13,288 nucleotides of DNA, taken from positions 1,573 through 14,860 of the forward strand of contig DGKK01000038.1 in the NCBI GenBank assembly GCA_002387725.1, written 5' to 3'. The position numbers and the translations under genes were made by a program. Source of the DNA: Nitrospirae bacterium UBA4572 (GTDB lineage: Bacteria > Nitrospirota > Leptospirillia > Leptospirillales > Leptospirillaceae). Every line of letters starts with the position of its first letter. Position 1 is the stretch's first letter. Shown one piece after another: positions 1 to 8,202 of the stretch. The notes beneath the pieces are model-generated. The model saw only the letters and a list, made by a program, of their open reading frames with translations, did no database searches and was not told the origin of the DNA.

Positions 1-1
1 G

Positions 2-3000
2 GTAGCCGATCACCCCGCGGGAGCAGGAGAGGTCGGGATAGAGGGACGACGCATGGTCGAAGCGCACCGTGGTGTCGGCCCCGTACCCCAAGACCCGATA
101 GAGCGTCCTTCGTCCGAATTTCAGGAGCTCGAAACGGGCCCCGATGTACCCCTTCTCCACCGCCACAAACTGCGACGAAAAGAGCGGGGCGATGGGTTGG
201 CGCTGCACCCACCCAAGAACCTGCCGGAGGGCATTGAGGGCGGATTCGCGCTGACCGGCATAAAAGTGGAAATAGACATCGATGGGGTCGACCCGGCGAG
301 GACGGTCGGTGCGGAGAAAGGTCTTGGTGACGTTCAGATAGCCGTAGTAGGGGCCCTTCCAGTCGTTGGTCAGGATATAGTCGTTCACGTCGCTGTTGAA
401 GTACTGGAGGTAGGGGCCGACCCGGCGAAAATACGGGAAGACGAAGGTATAGGAGGGAGCATTGTCGTCGAATCGGGTATCCGACCCGTTGAGGTTGTCG
501 ACGCCGGTTCCCACAAGCTCCTTAAGTGCCGCGGGACCTGGCCGGGTGTCTCCGCTCCACTGGAGAAGACGGACGGTTTTTCCCGGAGGGAGAAGATGTT
601 CGTTGATATAGTCGATCGAGCCGCGAATCTCCGTCTTCAGGTCCAGACGATAGTGGGGGATCTCGATGTGGATCGGCCCCTCATCCTTCTGTTTTTTGGT
701 CGGCACCCAGTAAAAGGGGTGGCTGAAGGTGTGGGAGCCCGCCTCGACATTGGGCAGGGCAAAGATCTTTCGGGCCCAGTAGACCCGGGCCCGGGATCCC
801 TGCACCGCCGGGTCGATCTGGCTAGTAATGACCGAGACGGTAAAGGGCAAGGGCGTGGGCCGGAAGATTTCCCGGTAGAGGACCTCTGCCGCCATCCGCC
901 GGCGTCTGTAATGGGAGAGGGTCTCGAAGGCATCCCCGTCGACCTGGCTATAGAAGATCCGGTTGCCGTTGAGGGTCGTGAGATCCATCCGCGGGAGCTC
1001 CCGACAGTGCAGGACACGCTCCAGGAATCGGAAGGGGTTGACGAACCAGAGGGTATGCTCGGCATCGAGAGAGGGCCAGCGGATCATGAAGGGGTCGAAG
1101 ACCATCCCCCCCCAGGGGGCCAGCATCTCATAGGGGCTTTCCAGCCCTTCATTCCTTGCCTCGTTGCTCTTGACCCCCAGAAAAATCCGATTTTCCGGCG
1201 AGAGACTCACCAGCGGACGAAAGGCCGCCGGCGTAAGCGGCAGAGGATACTCGAAACCCTCCATCCCAGGGTCCCGATGGCCATAATCCAGGTCGAAGGG
1301 GTTGGTATCCCAGACTCCCTCGCGCTTGAGCCCCATGCGAAGCAGGACCCGGTCCCGAAGAAGGCCGGCGGCCACGTAGTTCGGGTCGCCCTTCGACCGC
1401 TCCGGGAAGTCCTCGAGGATGGCAAAGGGAATCTTTTTATCGAGGAGACCCGAGACAAATCGCCAGAACGCCAGGGAGTCCGGGAGGGGATTCCGGTCGA
1501 TCTGCAGGAAGACGGCCCGGTATCCCGTCAAAGAAGAAGGATCGGGGAAGCCCCGGGTCATCTTCCGATAGACGGCATCGAAGCCCAGGTAGTTGAGGGG
1601 GAACTCCCAGTAGGCGCGAAAGTTGTTGGCATCGTCCGTCTCCTTTCGTGGACCGTAGTAGAGGACGTAGCATGTGCGGTGGATCGGCTCCCATCGAAAG
1701 GGAACGCCCCCCCTTTCCTCCCCGCTCCCGGCGGCATGGGAGAGGGAAGGCGAACCCCCCGTGAGGATCCCGAGGAGAAGAAGCCCCGCCATCACCGTCC
1801 GCCCTCTTTTTCCTGAAGGAGGGCTTGGGGGAATCACCAGTTCCTCCTCCTCCGGACGCTCCGCCGGGAGCCTCTCATCGGGGGACTTCATGAAGATGGT
1901 GAACTCGAAGTCATAGACCCCCCGATCCACCAGATAATACCCATAAAGCGCCGAAATCAGACATGCGGCCAGGTATCCCATCCCTTCGAGCCGGGGGCTG
2001 ACATTCCAGAGAAGAAGGGTCAGTCCGCCGTTTGACAGAAGGAGCACCCAGGCGAGGGCGCTCACCATCTTCTGCTGGTTGAAGTAAAGAAGAAGGGTGA
2101 ACTCGATGGTGAGGATGACCTGGCACAATCCCCCCAGGGCCCCCATGCGGAAGATGGGGAGGGCAAGAAGATCGGCGTGGAAGAGAGAGAGGATCCCATG
2201 GCCGTTCAGCACCACGAGGAAGGTTACCGCGCCCTGGATCTTCAGGATGTACCCCAGTCCCCGCTTGATGAAGTCCACCATCCGATCTTTCGCCTCCAAG
2301 ACCTCCTCCAGCGGTCTTCGCCCTTCAAGAAGGTTGAAGACCGCCCGGTAGTGCTCGTAGAAGCCGGTCTCAAAATAAAAGACGAAAAGGGCCAGCGTGG
2401 GGATGACCGTCAAAAGCGAAAAGAACATGGCGATGTCGTAGAGCCGGTTCACATGGATGTACCCCACGATCCGCTCCGAGCCGGGTCCGTACCAGAAGAG
2501 GATCTTGTCGATCCAGATCCCCAGTGTCATGACGAGCCCCAAAACCATGAGGCGCCCCCGACGGCGAAGGGAGGCGACGAAGGAAGGATTCCAGCGGATC
2601 TCCCCGGGAAACTCCACAAAGATCCGGGCTCCCAGAAGCGCGACGATCACCCCTTCTCCGAAGAGGTAGCCAAAGAGGGCCCCGGCCGTTCCCCCGTGAC
2701 GAGCCCCATAGAGGGTCCCGGCCACCGAGGTCACCACCCCCAAGAGAAAGGCCCCTCCCACCGATCCGTAGTCGTGAAGGGTCGAGACAAGGGATGTCGT
2801 CACCCAGAGAAGGATCAGGACGATGAGGAGGCCATAGTACCCGAGCCCCACGGCCAGCCCGAGATGCAGGGGCAGAACGAGAAGCCCCGCCATCGGCACC
2901 CCGAAGAGCAGGGCCAGGGCCAGGGAGGTGACGTAGATCGAACGGTTGTCGGAGAAGCGCCTTTCGAAGAAACGGTCGGCCACGAAACGGGTGGCGGCCA

Positions 3001-3244
3001 GCTGCAGGAAGGAGACCATCAGAAGCGAGGCGAAGAAGGCGAAGGTGACGAGGGATCGAAAGAGAAGATAGTCCCGGACCCGGGTGAAGGAGCCAAGGCT
3101 TGAGTAGCTCACGATCAGAAGCCCCACCGTCGTGAGGAGCCAGGGTCCGGCGGCCACGATGGCGGAGAGGATGAATCCCCCCGCCAGGGAGGAGAGATCT
3201 TCCCGGGCCACGAGCTTGCGCAGGACAAAGCCGATCCCCGCCAT
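2..3244 (-). CDS. pelG-pelA: PelG transporter fused in frame to PelA deacetylase region (3' end beyond window)
   Basis: I translated this frame codon by codon from the ATG at 3244 to the left edge and found no stop: 1081 residues, truncated by the window. Residues 1-456 match PelG, the polytopic MOP-type Pel transporter: about 12 hydrophobic segments and a C-terminus (VDRGVYDFEFTIFMK) where PelG of normal length (about 456 residues) would stop. Residues 453-484 are a Pro/Glu-rich linker. M485 starts a signal-like hydrophobic stretch (MAGLLLLGILTGG, then SHA-AG at 502-506). Then come PelA domains without its hydrolase: a Rossmann-like domain (about 510-750), and a deacetylase with D769/D771 in SQVDGDAF, H838 and H842 in SHTFSH, and H993 in YFHFYAG. 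The D-H-H spacing (69, then 4) resembles P. aeruginosa PelA D528/H600/H604. The missing end should complete the C-terminal beta domain. The start overlaps the pelF stop by one base (TGATG). The product could be one fusion with a 13th membrane helix placing the deacetylase in the periplasm, or the second half could also be made from an internal start. Family assignment is firm; whether one or two proteins are made is not. Confidence 0.88.
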   Translation of the reverse strand, partial: MAGIGFVLRKLVAREDLSSLAGGFILSAIVAAGPWLLTTVGLLIVSYSSLGSFTRVRDYLLFRSLVTFAFFASLLMVSFLQLAATRFVADRFFERRFSDNRSIYVTSLALALLFGVPMAGLLVLPLHLGLAVGLGYYGLLIVLILLWVTTSLVSTLHDYGSVGGAFLLGVVTSVAGTLYGARHGGTAGALFGYLFGEGVIVALLGARIFVEFPGEIRWNPSFVASLRRRGRLMVLGLVMTLGIWIDKILFWYGPGSERIVGYIHVNRLYDIAMFFSLLTVIPTLALFVFYFETGFYEHYRAVFNLLEGRRPLEEVLEAKDRMVDFIKRGLGYILKIQGAVTFLVVLNGHGILSLFHADLLALPIFRMGALGGLCQVILTIEFTLLLYFNQQKMVSALAWVLLLSNGGLTLLLWNVSPRLEGMGYLAACLISALYGYYLVDRGVYDFEFTIFMKSPDERLPAERPEEEELVIPPSPPSGKRGRTVMAGLLLLGILTGGSPSLSHAAGSGEERGGVPFRWEPIHRTCYVLYYGPRKETDDANNFRAYWEFPLNYLGFDAVYRKMTRGFPDPSSLTGYRAVFLQIDRNPLPDSLAFWRFVSGLLDKKIPFAILEDFPERSKGDPNYVAAGLLRDRVLLRMGLKREGVWDTNPFDLDYGHRDPGMEGFEYPLPLTPAAFRPLVSLSPENRIFLGVKSNEARNEGLESPYEMLAPWGGMVFDPFMIRWPSLDAEHTLWFVNPFRFLERVLHCRELPRMDLTTLNGNRIFYSQVDGDAFETLSHYRRRRMAAEVLYREIFRPTPLPFTVSVITSQIDPAVQGSRARVYWARKIFALPNVEAGSHTFSHPFYWVPTKKQKDEGPIHIEIPHYRLDLKTEIRGSIDYINEHLLPPGKTVRLLQWSGDTRPGPAALKELVGTGVDNLNGSDTRFDDNAPSYTFVFPYFRRVGPYLQYFNSDVNDYILTNDWKGPYYGYLNVTKTFLRTDRPRRVDPIDVYFHFYAGQRESALNALRQVLGWVQRQPIAPLFSSQFVAVEKGYIGARFELLKFGRRTLYRVLGYGADTTVRFDHASSLYPDLSCSRGVIGY
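1790..1808 (-). promoter_or_regulatory. Candidate internal RBS and start for a separate PelA deacetylase
   Basis: Within the pelG-pelA frame, AGAGGG lies 9 bases upstream of an in-frame ATG at 1792, with a GTG directly before it. This ATG begins a peptide with the form of a Sec signal: a short N-terminus, MAGLLLLGILTGG core, and an SHA-type cleavage site about 20 residues in. Initiation here would give a free or membrane-anchored periplasmic PelA deacetylase as well as, or instead of, the fusion. The spacing is acceptable but the purine stretch is not a strong Shine-Dalgarno match, so this is inference. Confidence 0.3.
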
Positions 3245-4752
3245 CAGCCCTCCCCCATCCGGTAGATCTCCCGGTAGGCCGCAAAGACCGCCTCTTCCCG
3301 ATAGAAGCGCTCCATGCGGATCCGCGCCGCCCGGCCCATCCTTCGCCTGAGATCCTCGTCCCGGAGGATCCTGATGATTGCCAGAGCCGTCTCCTCGGGG
3401 TTTCCCACCGAGGTCACAATGCCGCCCGGCCCCAAGAGCCGGTCTTCCCTGAGCCGTCCGTTGATGAGTTCGTCACAGGCGCCGACCCGGGTCGCCACCG
3501 TAGGGACTTCGTAGACGGCCCCCTCCATGATGACCAGCGGCTGCGCCTCCGAGAGCGAGGTCAGGACGAGAAGATCGAGGGAGGGGAGATAATCGTCCAC
3601 CCGCACCGACCCCATAAAGGTCACCTTGTCTGAAATTTCGAGAAGCTCCACGAGATTCTGGCACTCCCGGGCGTATTCCGGATCCTGGTCCAGGGGTCCC
3701 ATGATCAGGATCCGCACCCTGGGATACTGATCGACCACCAGCCGGCATGCCTGAATGAAGGTCTTGACATCCTTGATGGGAACCACCCGCCCGATGAAGC
3801 CCACGACCCTCTCTCCATCGGGATCCCTCGGGACCGGGGCCCGCACGGTCCTTTCGCCGATGGCGATCCCGTTGGGAATCACCCGGGTCCTTTCCGGATC
3901 GGCCCCGTCCCGGATCTGGAGACTCCGGTTCCCCTCGAAAAGTGTCACGATCGTATCGGAATAATGATAGACGATTCGCCCCAGCTGCTCGAAGATCCGC
4001 ATCCAGAACCCCTTGACCGTCTCCCGGATGGGACGCACCGTCGCCTCGTCCTGCTGACTTTTGCCGATCCACTGGGCCAGGGCAATCTCGATCTTTCGCT
4101 CGCGCGTATAAAGACCATGTTCCGTCAGCACGAAGGGACGGTCGTAGGCCAGCTTGCCCATGACCCCCAGCATCCCGGCATAGCCCGAGGCCAGGGAATG
4201 GTAGAGGCGGGCTTGGGGAAGCGGCGCCGAGAGAAGGGCAAAGAGAGGCAGGTGGGTCGTCCTCCACATCCAGAAGAAGTCGATGAAGGATTCGTGGGCA
4301 AACTGGGACTGATAGAATTCCCCGATGAGGGACCAGGCCTGGCGTCCCGCCGAAAGGGTCCGGAAGAGCTCGGGGGAAAAACCCGTCTGCCGGAAACGCT
4401 CGAAGAGCGTCCGGAAGGCTTCGGGGTGCCCCCCCAGAAGCGACGTGTGAAAGGAGCGGAGCATCCCGATCAGCGCCTTCTCCTCCTCCGATTGAAGCAT
4501 CCTCCCCTCCCCCTCTAAAACCTCCGCGGCCCCCCCCAGCGAGAGCGTCGTGACACCCACGACATTGTCCGGCCGGGGGAATCGCCAGGGACCGGGCTCA
4601 CGCTCGGCAATCAGGCAGTAGAGATGGAAGCGGATCTCCGGAAGATTGGTGATCAGCTGGTGGGTCCAGGAGGAGACCCCGCCGGTCACGAAGGGATAGG
4701 TCCCCTCGAGAATGAGGCAGACATCGGCCAGATCCCCCTGCCGTTCGTTCAT
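3244..4752 (-). CDS. pelF: PelF, cytoplasmic family-4 glycosyltransferase of Pel synthesis
   Basis: This 502-residue product fits PelF (about 507 residues in Pseudomonas), the soluble GT-B retaining glycosyltransferase that builds the Pel chain from a UDP-N-acetylhexosamine donor. The N-terminal Rossmann domain carries the PelF signature LEGTYPFVTGGVSSW at 15-29, then TEHGLYTRERK at 210-220. The C-terminal domain has IPNG at 292-295, GRVVPIKDVKTF at 321-332, and the GT4 EX7E motif as E402 and E410 in SEAQPLVIME, followed by VATRVGACDELI. I chose the ATG at 4752 because it overlaps the pelE stop as ATGA and leads straight into the conserved N-terminus. A longer GTG start at 4857 would add 35 residues lying inside pelE. 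It has no membrane segment, so recruitment by PelD, PelE and PelG is expected from the family. All key motifs look intact. Confidence 0.96.
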   Translation of the reverse strand: MNERQGDLADVCLILEGTYPFVTGGVSSWTHQLITNLPEIRFHLYCLIAEREPGPWRFPRPDNVVGVTTLSLGGAAEVLEGEGRMLQSEEEKALIGMLRSFHTSLLGGHPEAFRTLFERFRQTGFSPELFRTLSAGRQAWSLIGEFYQSQFAHESFIDFFWMWRTTHLPLFALLSAPLPQARLYHSLASGYAGMLGVMGKLAYDRPFVLTEHGLYTRERKIEIALAQWIGKSQQDEATVRPIRETVKGFWMRIFEQLGRIVYHYSDTIVTLFEGNRSLQIRDGADPERTRVIPNGIAIGERTVRAPVPRDPDGERVVGFIGRVVPIKDVKTFIQACRLVVDQYPRVRILIMGPLDQDPEYARECQNLVELLEISDKVTFMGSVRVDDYLPSLDLLVLTSLSEAQPLVIMEGAVYEVPTVATRVGACDELINGRLREDRLLGPGGIVTSVGNPEETALAIIRILRDEDLRRRMGRAARIRMERFYREEAVFAAYREIYRMGEG

Positions 4753-5813
4753 GAGGCCTCCCGGGGAGGTCCCATCCAGACCGACAGGAACGCGGGAGGA
4801 TCCTTGCCTTCCCAGAGGGTGGCGGAGGCCATGATCTGTCCCGCAAGCTCCCGCCACCTTCCGGACTCATAGAGTTCGACCCATTCCAGGCGCCGAAGGT
4901 CGAGAGGATCGCAATCCCGGGAAAGCCTTTCCCGGGCCCGGGCAAAGACGGCGGAATTTTTTTGTGTGGCCGCCACGTTCGCCAGATGCAAGAGCTCCTC
5001 CCGTGACAGGGGCTCCCCAACCTCCAGGGCCTTGACAAAGGAGTCCAGGGCGGACCGAAAAAGTCCGCGAGCCAGCCGATCGCCCAGAAGTCCCGACTCG
5101 GCATACTCAAGATACGCCCGGCCCAGGGTGGCATGGGGAGCCAGCGCATCGGGGATTTCCCTGAGGGATTTTGTCCGCTCCTGAAAGCTCTTCTCGATGC
5201 GGGTGAGGATCGTCGTGGCGAAGAGACGGACCTCGTCGTCGGGATCTCCCCGAGCCCCCCGGAGAATCCGGATGGCCCGGGGCGTCACATCCCGGGAGGC
5301 CAGACGGTCGATCAGGGCCTGCTTGAGGGAAACATCCCCCCACCGAAGGATGTCCCCGGCCGACACAATCTTCCGATCATGGGAGAGAATGTCCTCGAGG
5401 GTGTGGCGAACCCGTCTGCTCCGGATAGCAGGCGGATGAAAGATCATCTCGAGCATGGGATCGCCGTCCAGGTAATCCGATCGTCTGGCCAGAAAAAAGA
5501 AAAAAAAGGCAATCAGGACCAGGGGAGGACCGGCCAAGGGAAGGACAATGGGGACCAGCGCATAGGGAAGCCGGAGAAAGGGAGGCAAAAAGAACATTCC
5601 CGGAAGCCATCCCACCGCTCCCAAAACAACGAGGAGAAGGATTCCTCCCTCCAAACTCTCTCCCTTGAGGAGCTCCGCCAGGGCCCAAGACGAAAGGGTC
5701 GACCCGGCTCCCATGAAGAAAAGGAGGCTCCCCTGGCGAGACAGGGGATGGGAGGAAAAAGATGCAGGAGCCAAAGAGGGGCCTGTTTTTTTTTGTCCGT
5801 TCTCACTCTTCAT
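4749..5813 (-). CDS. pelE: PelE, inner-membrane scaffold protein with repeat-rich cytoplasmic part
   Basis: The product has 354 residues, near the usual PelE length (about 330). Hydrophobic segments lie at about 28-46, 57-77 and 84-108, the last ending in a Phe-rich run before a positive cluster (ARR), which suggests the rest is cytoplasmic. Residues about 130-215 form helical pairs with a HEAT-like look (VTPRAIRILRGARGDPDDEV). About 216-354 resembles TPR units (HATLGRAYLEYAESG, then a second block with AVFARARERLSRD). PelE is a poorly conserved partner of PelD in the inner-membrane complex, so position between pelD and pelF supports the call as much as sequence does. I chose the ATG at 5813, which has GGAG 6 bases upstream and overlaps pelD by 11 bases. 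An ATG at 5837 is possible but has a poorer RBS. A run of nine A sits at codons 6-9. Confidence 0.85.
   Translation of the reverse strand: MKSENGQKKTGPSLAPASFSSHPLSRQGSLLFFMGAGSTLSSWALAELLKGESLEGGILLLVVLGAVGWLPGMFFLPPFLRLPYALVPIVLPLAGPPLVLIAFFFFFLARRSDYLDGDPMLEMIFHPPAIRSRRVRHTLEDILSHDRKIVSAGDILRWGDVSLKQALIDRLASRDVTPRAIRILRGARGDPDDEVRLFATTILTRIEKSFQERTKSLREIPDALAPHATLGRAYLEYAESGLLGDRLARGLFRSALDSFVKALEVGEPLSREELLHLANVAATQKNSAVFARARERLSRDCDPLDLRRLEWVELYESGRWRELAGQIMASATLWEGKDPPAFLSVWMGPPREAS
5786..5794 (-). repeat. A9 homopolymer at the start of pelE
   Basis: Nine consecutive A on the coding strand encode Gln-Lys-Lys-Thr at codons 6-9 of pelE. A one-base slip here would shift the frame almost at once and abolish PelE. 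A second slippery tract, eight T then C then six T, encodes the Phe run of the third hydrophobic segment (5493-5507). In GC-rich coding sequence an A9 run is less expected than the G8 runs also seen in pelB, pelF and the pelA region. Confidence 0.9.
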
Positions 5814-8202
5814 GAAGCGCTCCACGTCCTGGGACATGAACGTAGCTCACCCGGGGACGCCCGCGTCCTTCCGGTTGCTCGCGGACAATGCGTCCGGACG
5901 CCACCAGCTCTGCCAAAAGCGCCTCCTGGCTTTCGGGGTCGAGCCGGGCAAAGCCGCGCGAGTTCTTGGCAATCTCCCTCCGGGTCAGCCCCTGGGCCCC
6001 GTGGTCGCGAATCAGATCCTCCACCTTCATCATCAGCTCCTCGGGGAAGCGGCCCGAACTTCGGCTCTCCCCCTCCGGGGACTCCTCTGCCCGGGGATGG
6101 GGCGATCCGATGCGAACGGGCGGTTCAAATCGGCCGCCCCCATGAATAGGCAGGGAACCCTTTCCGTCGAGGGACTCTCTCCCCTCAGAAGCCGGAGGAA
6201 GCCGATTCCCCAGCGGATGGGAGGGGATTTCCGGGGAGAACTCCTCCGGCCCGCCCTCGAGGGATCCGTGTCCCGCCTCCTCCGGAAAGGAGACGGTCTC
6301 CCTCTCCGACGCCGGCACCTCCGAGGGGGGCGTCAGAGCCCCCTCAATGGGGCGAAAAGAGACCGCGTCCTCCTCCTGCCCCATCTCCTCAAGGCTCACC
6401 AGCAGGTCGCTTGTGGGGGACGCGGATCTCCCCAGAAGGAGGCGTTCGAAGCTGACCCCACCTCTTTTGAGCTTGGGAATGTCGCTCTCTGCCCACGCAC
6501 GCTCCGCCGCCCGCTCGATCTCATCGAGAGTCTCTTCCGTGGCCTGGGGAAGGAAGATCCAGAGGCAGGCCCCCGACAGAGGAACGCCGACCTCGGCCTC
6601 CCGAGGCAGGGAGAATCGTCCGGCATGGGTCTTTCGCATGCCGAGATCCTTCCGGAGAAACAACACCTCATCGAGGGACGGAGCGGAAAAGGACAGGCGA
6701 AAGAGTCCCGTGACAATCCCCTTCTCGGAAAGACGGGCCCGCACGAGAGAGGCAAAGCCCTTGCCGCTGTAAACATGGCTTGAGGGATCAAACTCATAGA
6801 GACCGTCGAGACGTTTCATCATCGCGGCAAAGACATTCGAGTTTTTTGCCCGATCGCCGGGCTCGAAGACAATTCTCCGGAAGAGGATCCCTGCCCCAGA
6901 AAGGACCTGGGAAGAGGCCGTTTCGCCCTTCCAGTAGTCCCAAAGTTTTGAGAGAACGATGGAGGCCCCGGACTCTCCGGTATGGGGGAGACAGAACCAG
7001 ACGGTGGAGAAATCCGGAGGGACTCCCACAAGGTCGACCTCGCGGAGAAACTTCTTGGCGATCGTCCGCATCGTCATGAGTGCGGCGTGACGGTCGAGGA
7101 AGCCCCCCTCGGGCGCGGCGAACCTGATCTCGATCAGGGACAGGGGTACCAGGTAGCGGTAGGCCTTTCCCAGCTCCTCGGCGGCCCTGCGGGCAAAGAA
7201 GACCGGACGGAGGAATCCTGTGGTCTCGTCCTGGGAGACGCTCTCCCGAGTCTGCCGCTGGACCTTGAGGTTCATGAGGCGGGACGAGGCGCGGTCGGCG
7301 ATCATGGAGGCGGTCTGGAAAAATTCCGGGGTCAGCTTTTCAAAGGGGGCATGCCACAGGACGAGAAGGAAACGAGTCTCCTCCTCTCCCGAACGAATCG
7401 GATAGACCCCCAGGGGGCTCATCGCCGGCCCCTCCTCCGATGCGGGAAGCTCGGGAAGGACGCCATGAGAGGAAAGGGACAGGATCTCCCCTTTTTCGTA
7501 GGCGCGGGAAAAGGGAAGGTACCCACCGGGGACCCTTCGGGGAGAGGGAAGGACTCCCCTCTCGGCCTCCAGGACAAAGCTCCCCTTTTGTCGAATGTAG
7601 AGCCCCGACGAATCCGCCCCCAGAAACGAGGTGGCCAGGGAGAGGACGGAGGAGGGAATGCTGTCGATTTCGTCGCGCTCCAGGGAACGGAAGACATCGA
7701 ACATGTCGCTGATGGCATTGGGGTCGAGAAAGATACGCTGCTCAAGCTCCCGCTTGGCCCGGGTCAGAATGTCGAGCTCGAGCTCCGCGGTATCGGCCGC
7801 ATCCTTCGCCTTGAGGAACTTCTCGTAGAGGGCCGCATATTTCCGCCCCTCCGCATCCCGGAGCTCTCCCATCACCATCCCCGAAAACAGGAAGGCCGAC
7901 GGCCAGAGGAAGGAGAACTCTCCCGGGGCCATGGTGTCGAAGTGGTCCTGCCACAGAAGCATCAGATAGTAACCCCCGGTGGCCTCGAGCGCGGAGAGAA
8001 GACCGGGAACAAAGCCGTACCGCCCCGCCACCAGGAGAACGACGGGCAGGAAGGGATGAAAGACCGGAAAGGTCAGTGAGGAGATCCCGTAGAAATAGAC
8101 AAAAAAACCTCCCACCAGCAGGATCCCGGCCAGGGACTCAAGATAGGGAGCCACCCGGGCCCTCCTCCACCAGAGAACAGCCCTTCGGATCCAGGACCTC
8201 AT
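5803..8202 (-). CDS. pelD: PelD, membrane c-di-GMP receptor, extended with extra C-terminal domains
   Basis: The product has 799 residues, much longer than Pseudomonas PelD (455). In order: a basic N-terminus; about four hydrophobic segments at 20-115; a coiled-coil-like helix at about 118-160; a GAF-type domain at about 165-315; and a degenerate GGDEF domain at about 325-432, beginning DETTGFLRP. In the latter the GGDEF signature is replaced by PPDFS (395-399), so cyclase activity is not expected. The inhibitory-site motif RxxD is kept as REVD (387-390), which in PelD binds c-di-GMP and switches on synthesis. Beyond the usual end are a second weakly similar module (about 480-572), a Pro/Ser/Glu-rich linker (about 598-718), and a winged-helix-like domain (about 719-792) with LTRREIAKNS and a basic GRGRPRVSY wing. 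I chose the ATG at 8202: ATGA overlap with the preceding stop, GGAG 8 bases upstream, start right before the membrane region. An ATG at 8298 would add 32 residues inside the upstream gene. Confidence 0.92.
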   Translation of the reverse strand: MRSWIRRAVLWWRRARVAPYLESLAGILLVGGFFVYFYGISSLTFPVFHPFLPVVLLVAGRYGFVPGLLSALEATGGYYLMLLWQDHFDTMAPGEFSFLWPSAFLFSGMVMGELRDAEGRKYAALYEKFLKAKDAADTAELELDILTRAKRELEQRIFLDPNAISDMFDVFRSLERDEIDSIPSSVLSLATSFLGADSSGLYIRQKGSFVLEAERGVLPSPRRVPGGYLPFSRAYEKGEILSLSSHGVLPELPASEEGPAMSPLGVYPIRSGEEETRFLLVLWHAPFEKLTPEFFQTASMIADRASSRLMNLKVQRQTRESVSQDETTGFLRPVFFARRAAEELGKAYRYLVPLSLIEIRFAAPEGGFLDRHAALMTMRTIAKKFLREVDLVGVPPDFSTVWFCLPHTGESGASIVLSKLWDYWKGETASSQVLSGAGILFRRIVFEPGDRAKNSNVFAAMMKRLDGLYEFDPSSHVYSGKGFASLVRARLSEKGIVTGLFRLSFSAPSLDEVLFLRKDLGMRKTHAGRFSLPREAEVGVPLSGACLWIFLPQATEETLDEIERAAERAWAESDIPKLKRGGVSFERLLLGRSASPTSDLLVSLEEMGQEEDAVSFRPIEGALTPPSEVPASERETVSFPEEAGHGSLEGGPEEFSPEIPSHPLGNRLPPASEGRESLDGKGSLPIHGGGRFEPPVRIGSPHPRAEESPEGESRSSGRFPEELMMKVEDLIRDHGAQGLTRREIAKNSRGFARLDPESQEALLAELVASGRIVREQPEGRGRPRVSYVHVPGRGALHEE

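Noticed and set aside
1793..1900. A frameshift or lost stop joining pelG and pelA as a sequencing error
   Set aside because: The linker keeps good codon sense, reads as a typical Pro/Glu-rich interdomain linker, and has no long homopolymer at the junction. It cannot be excluded without reads, so the fusion is reported as a finding to confirm.
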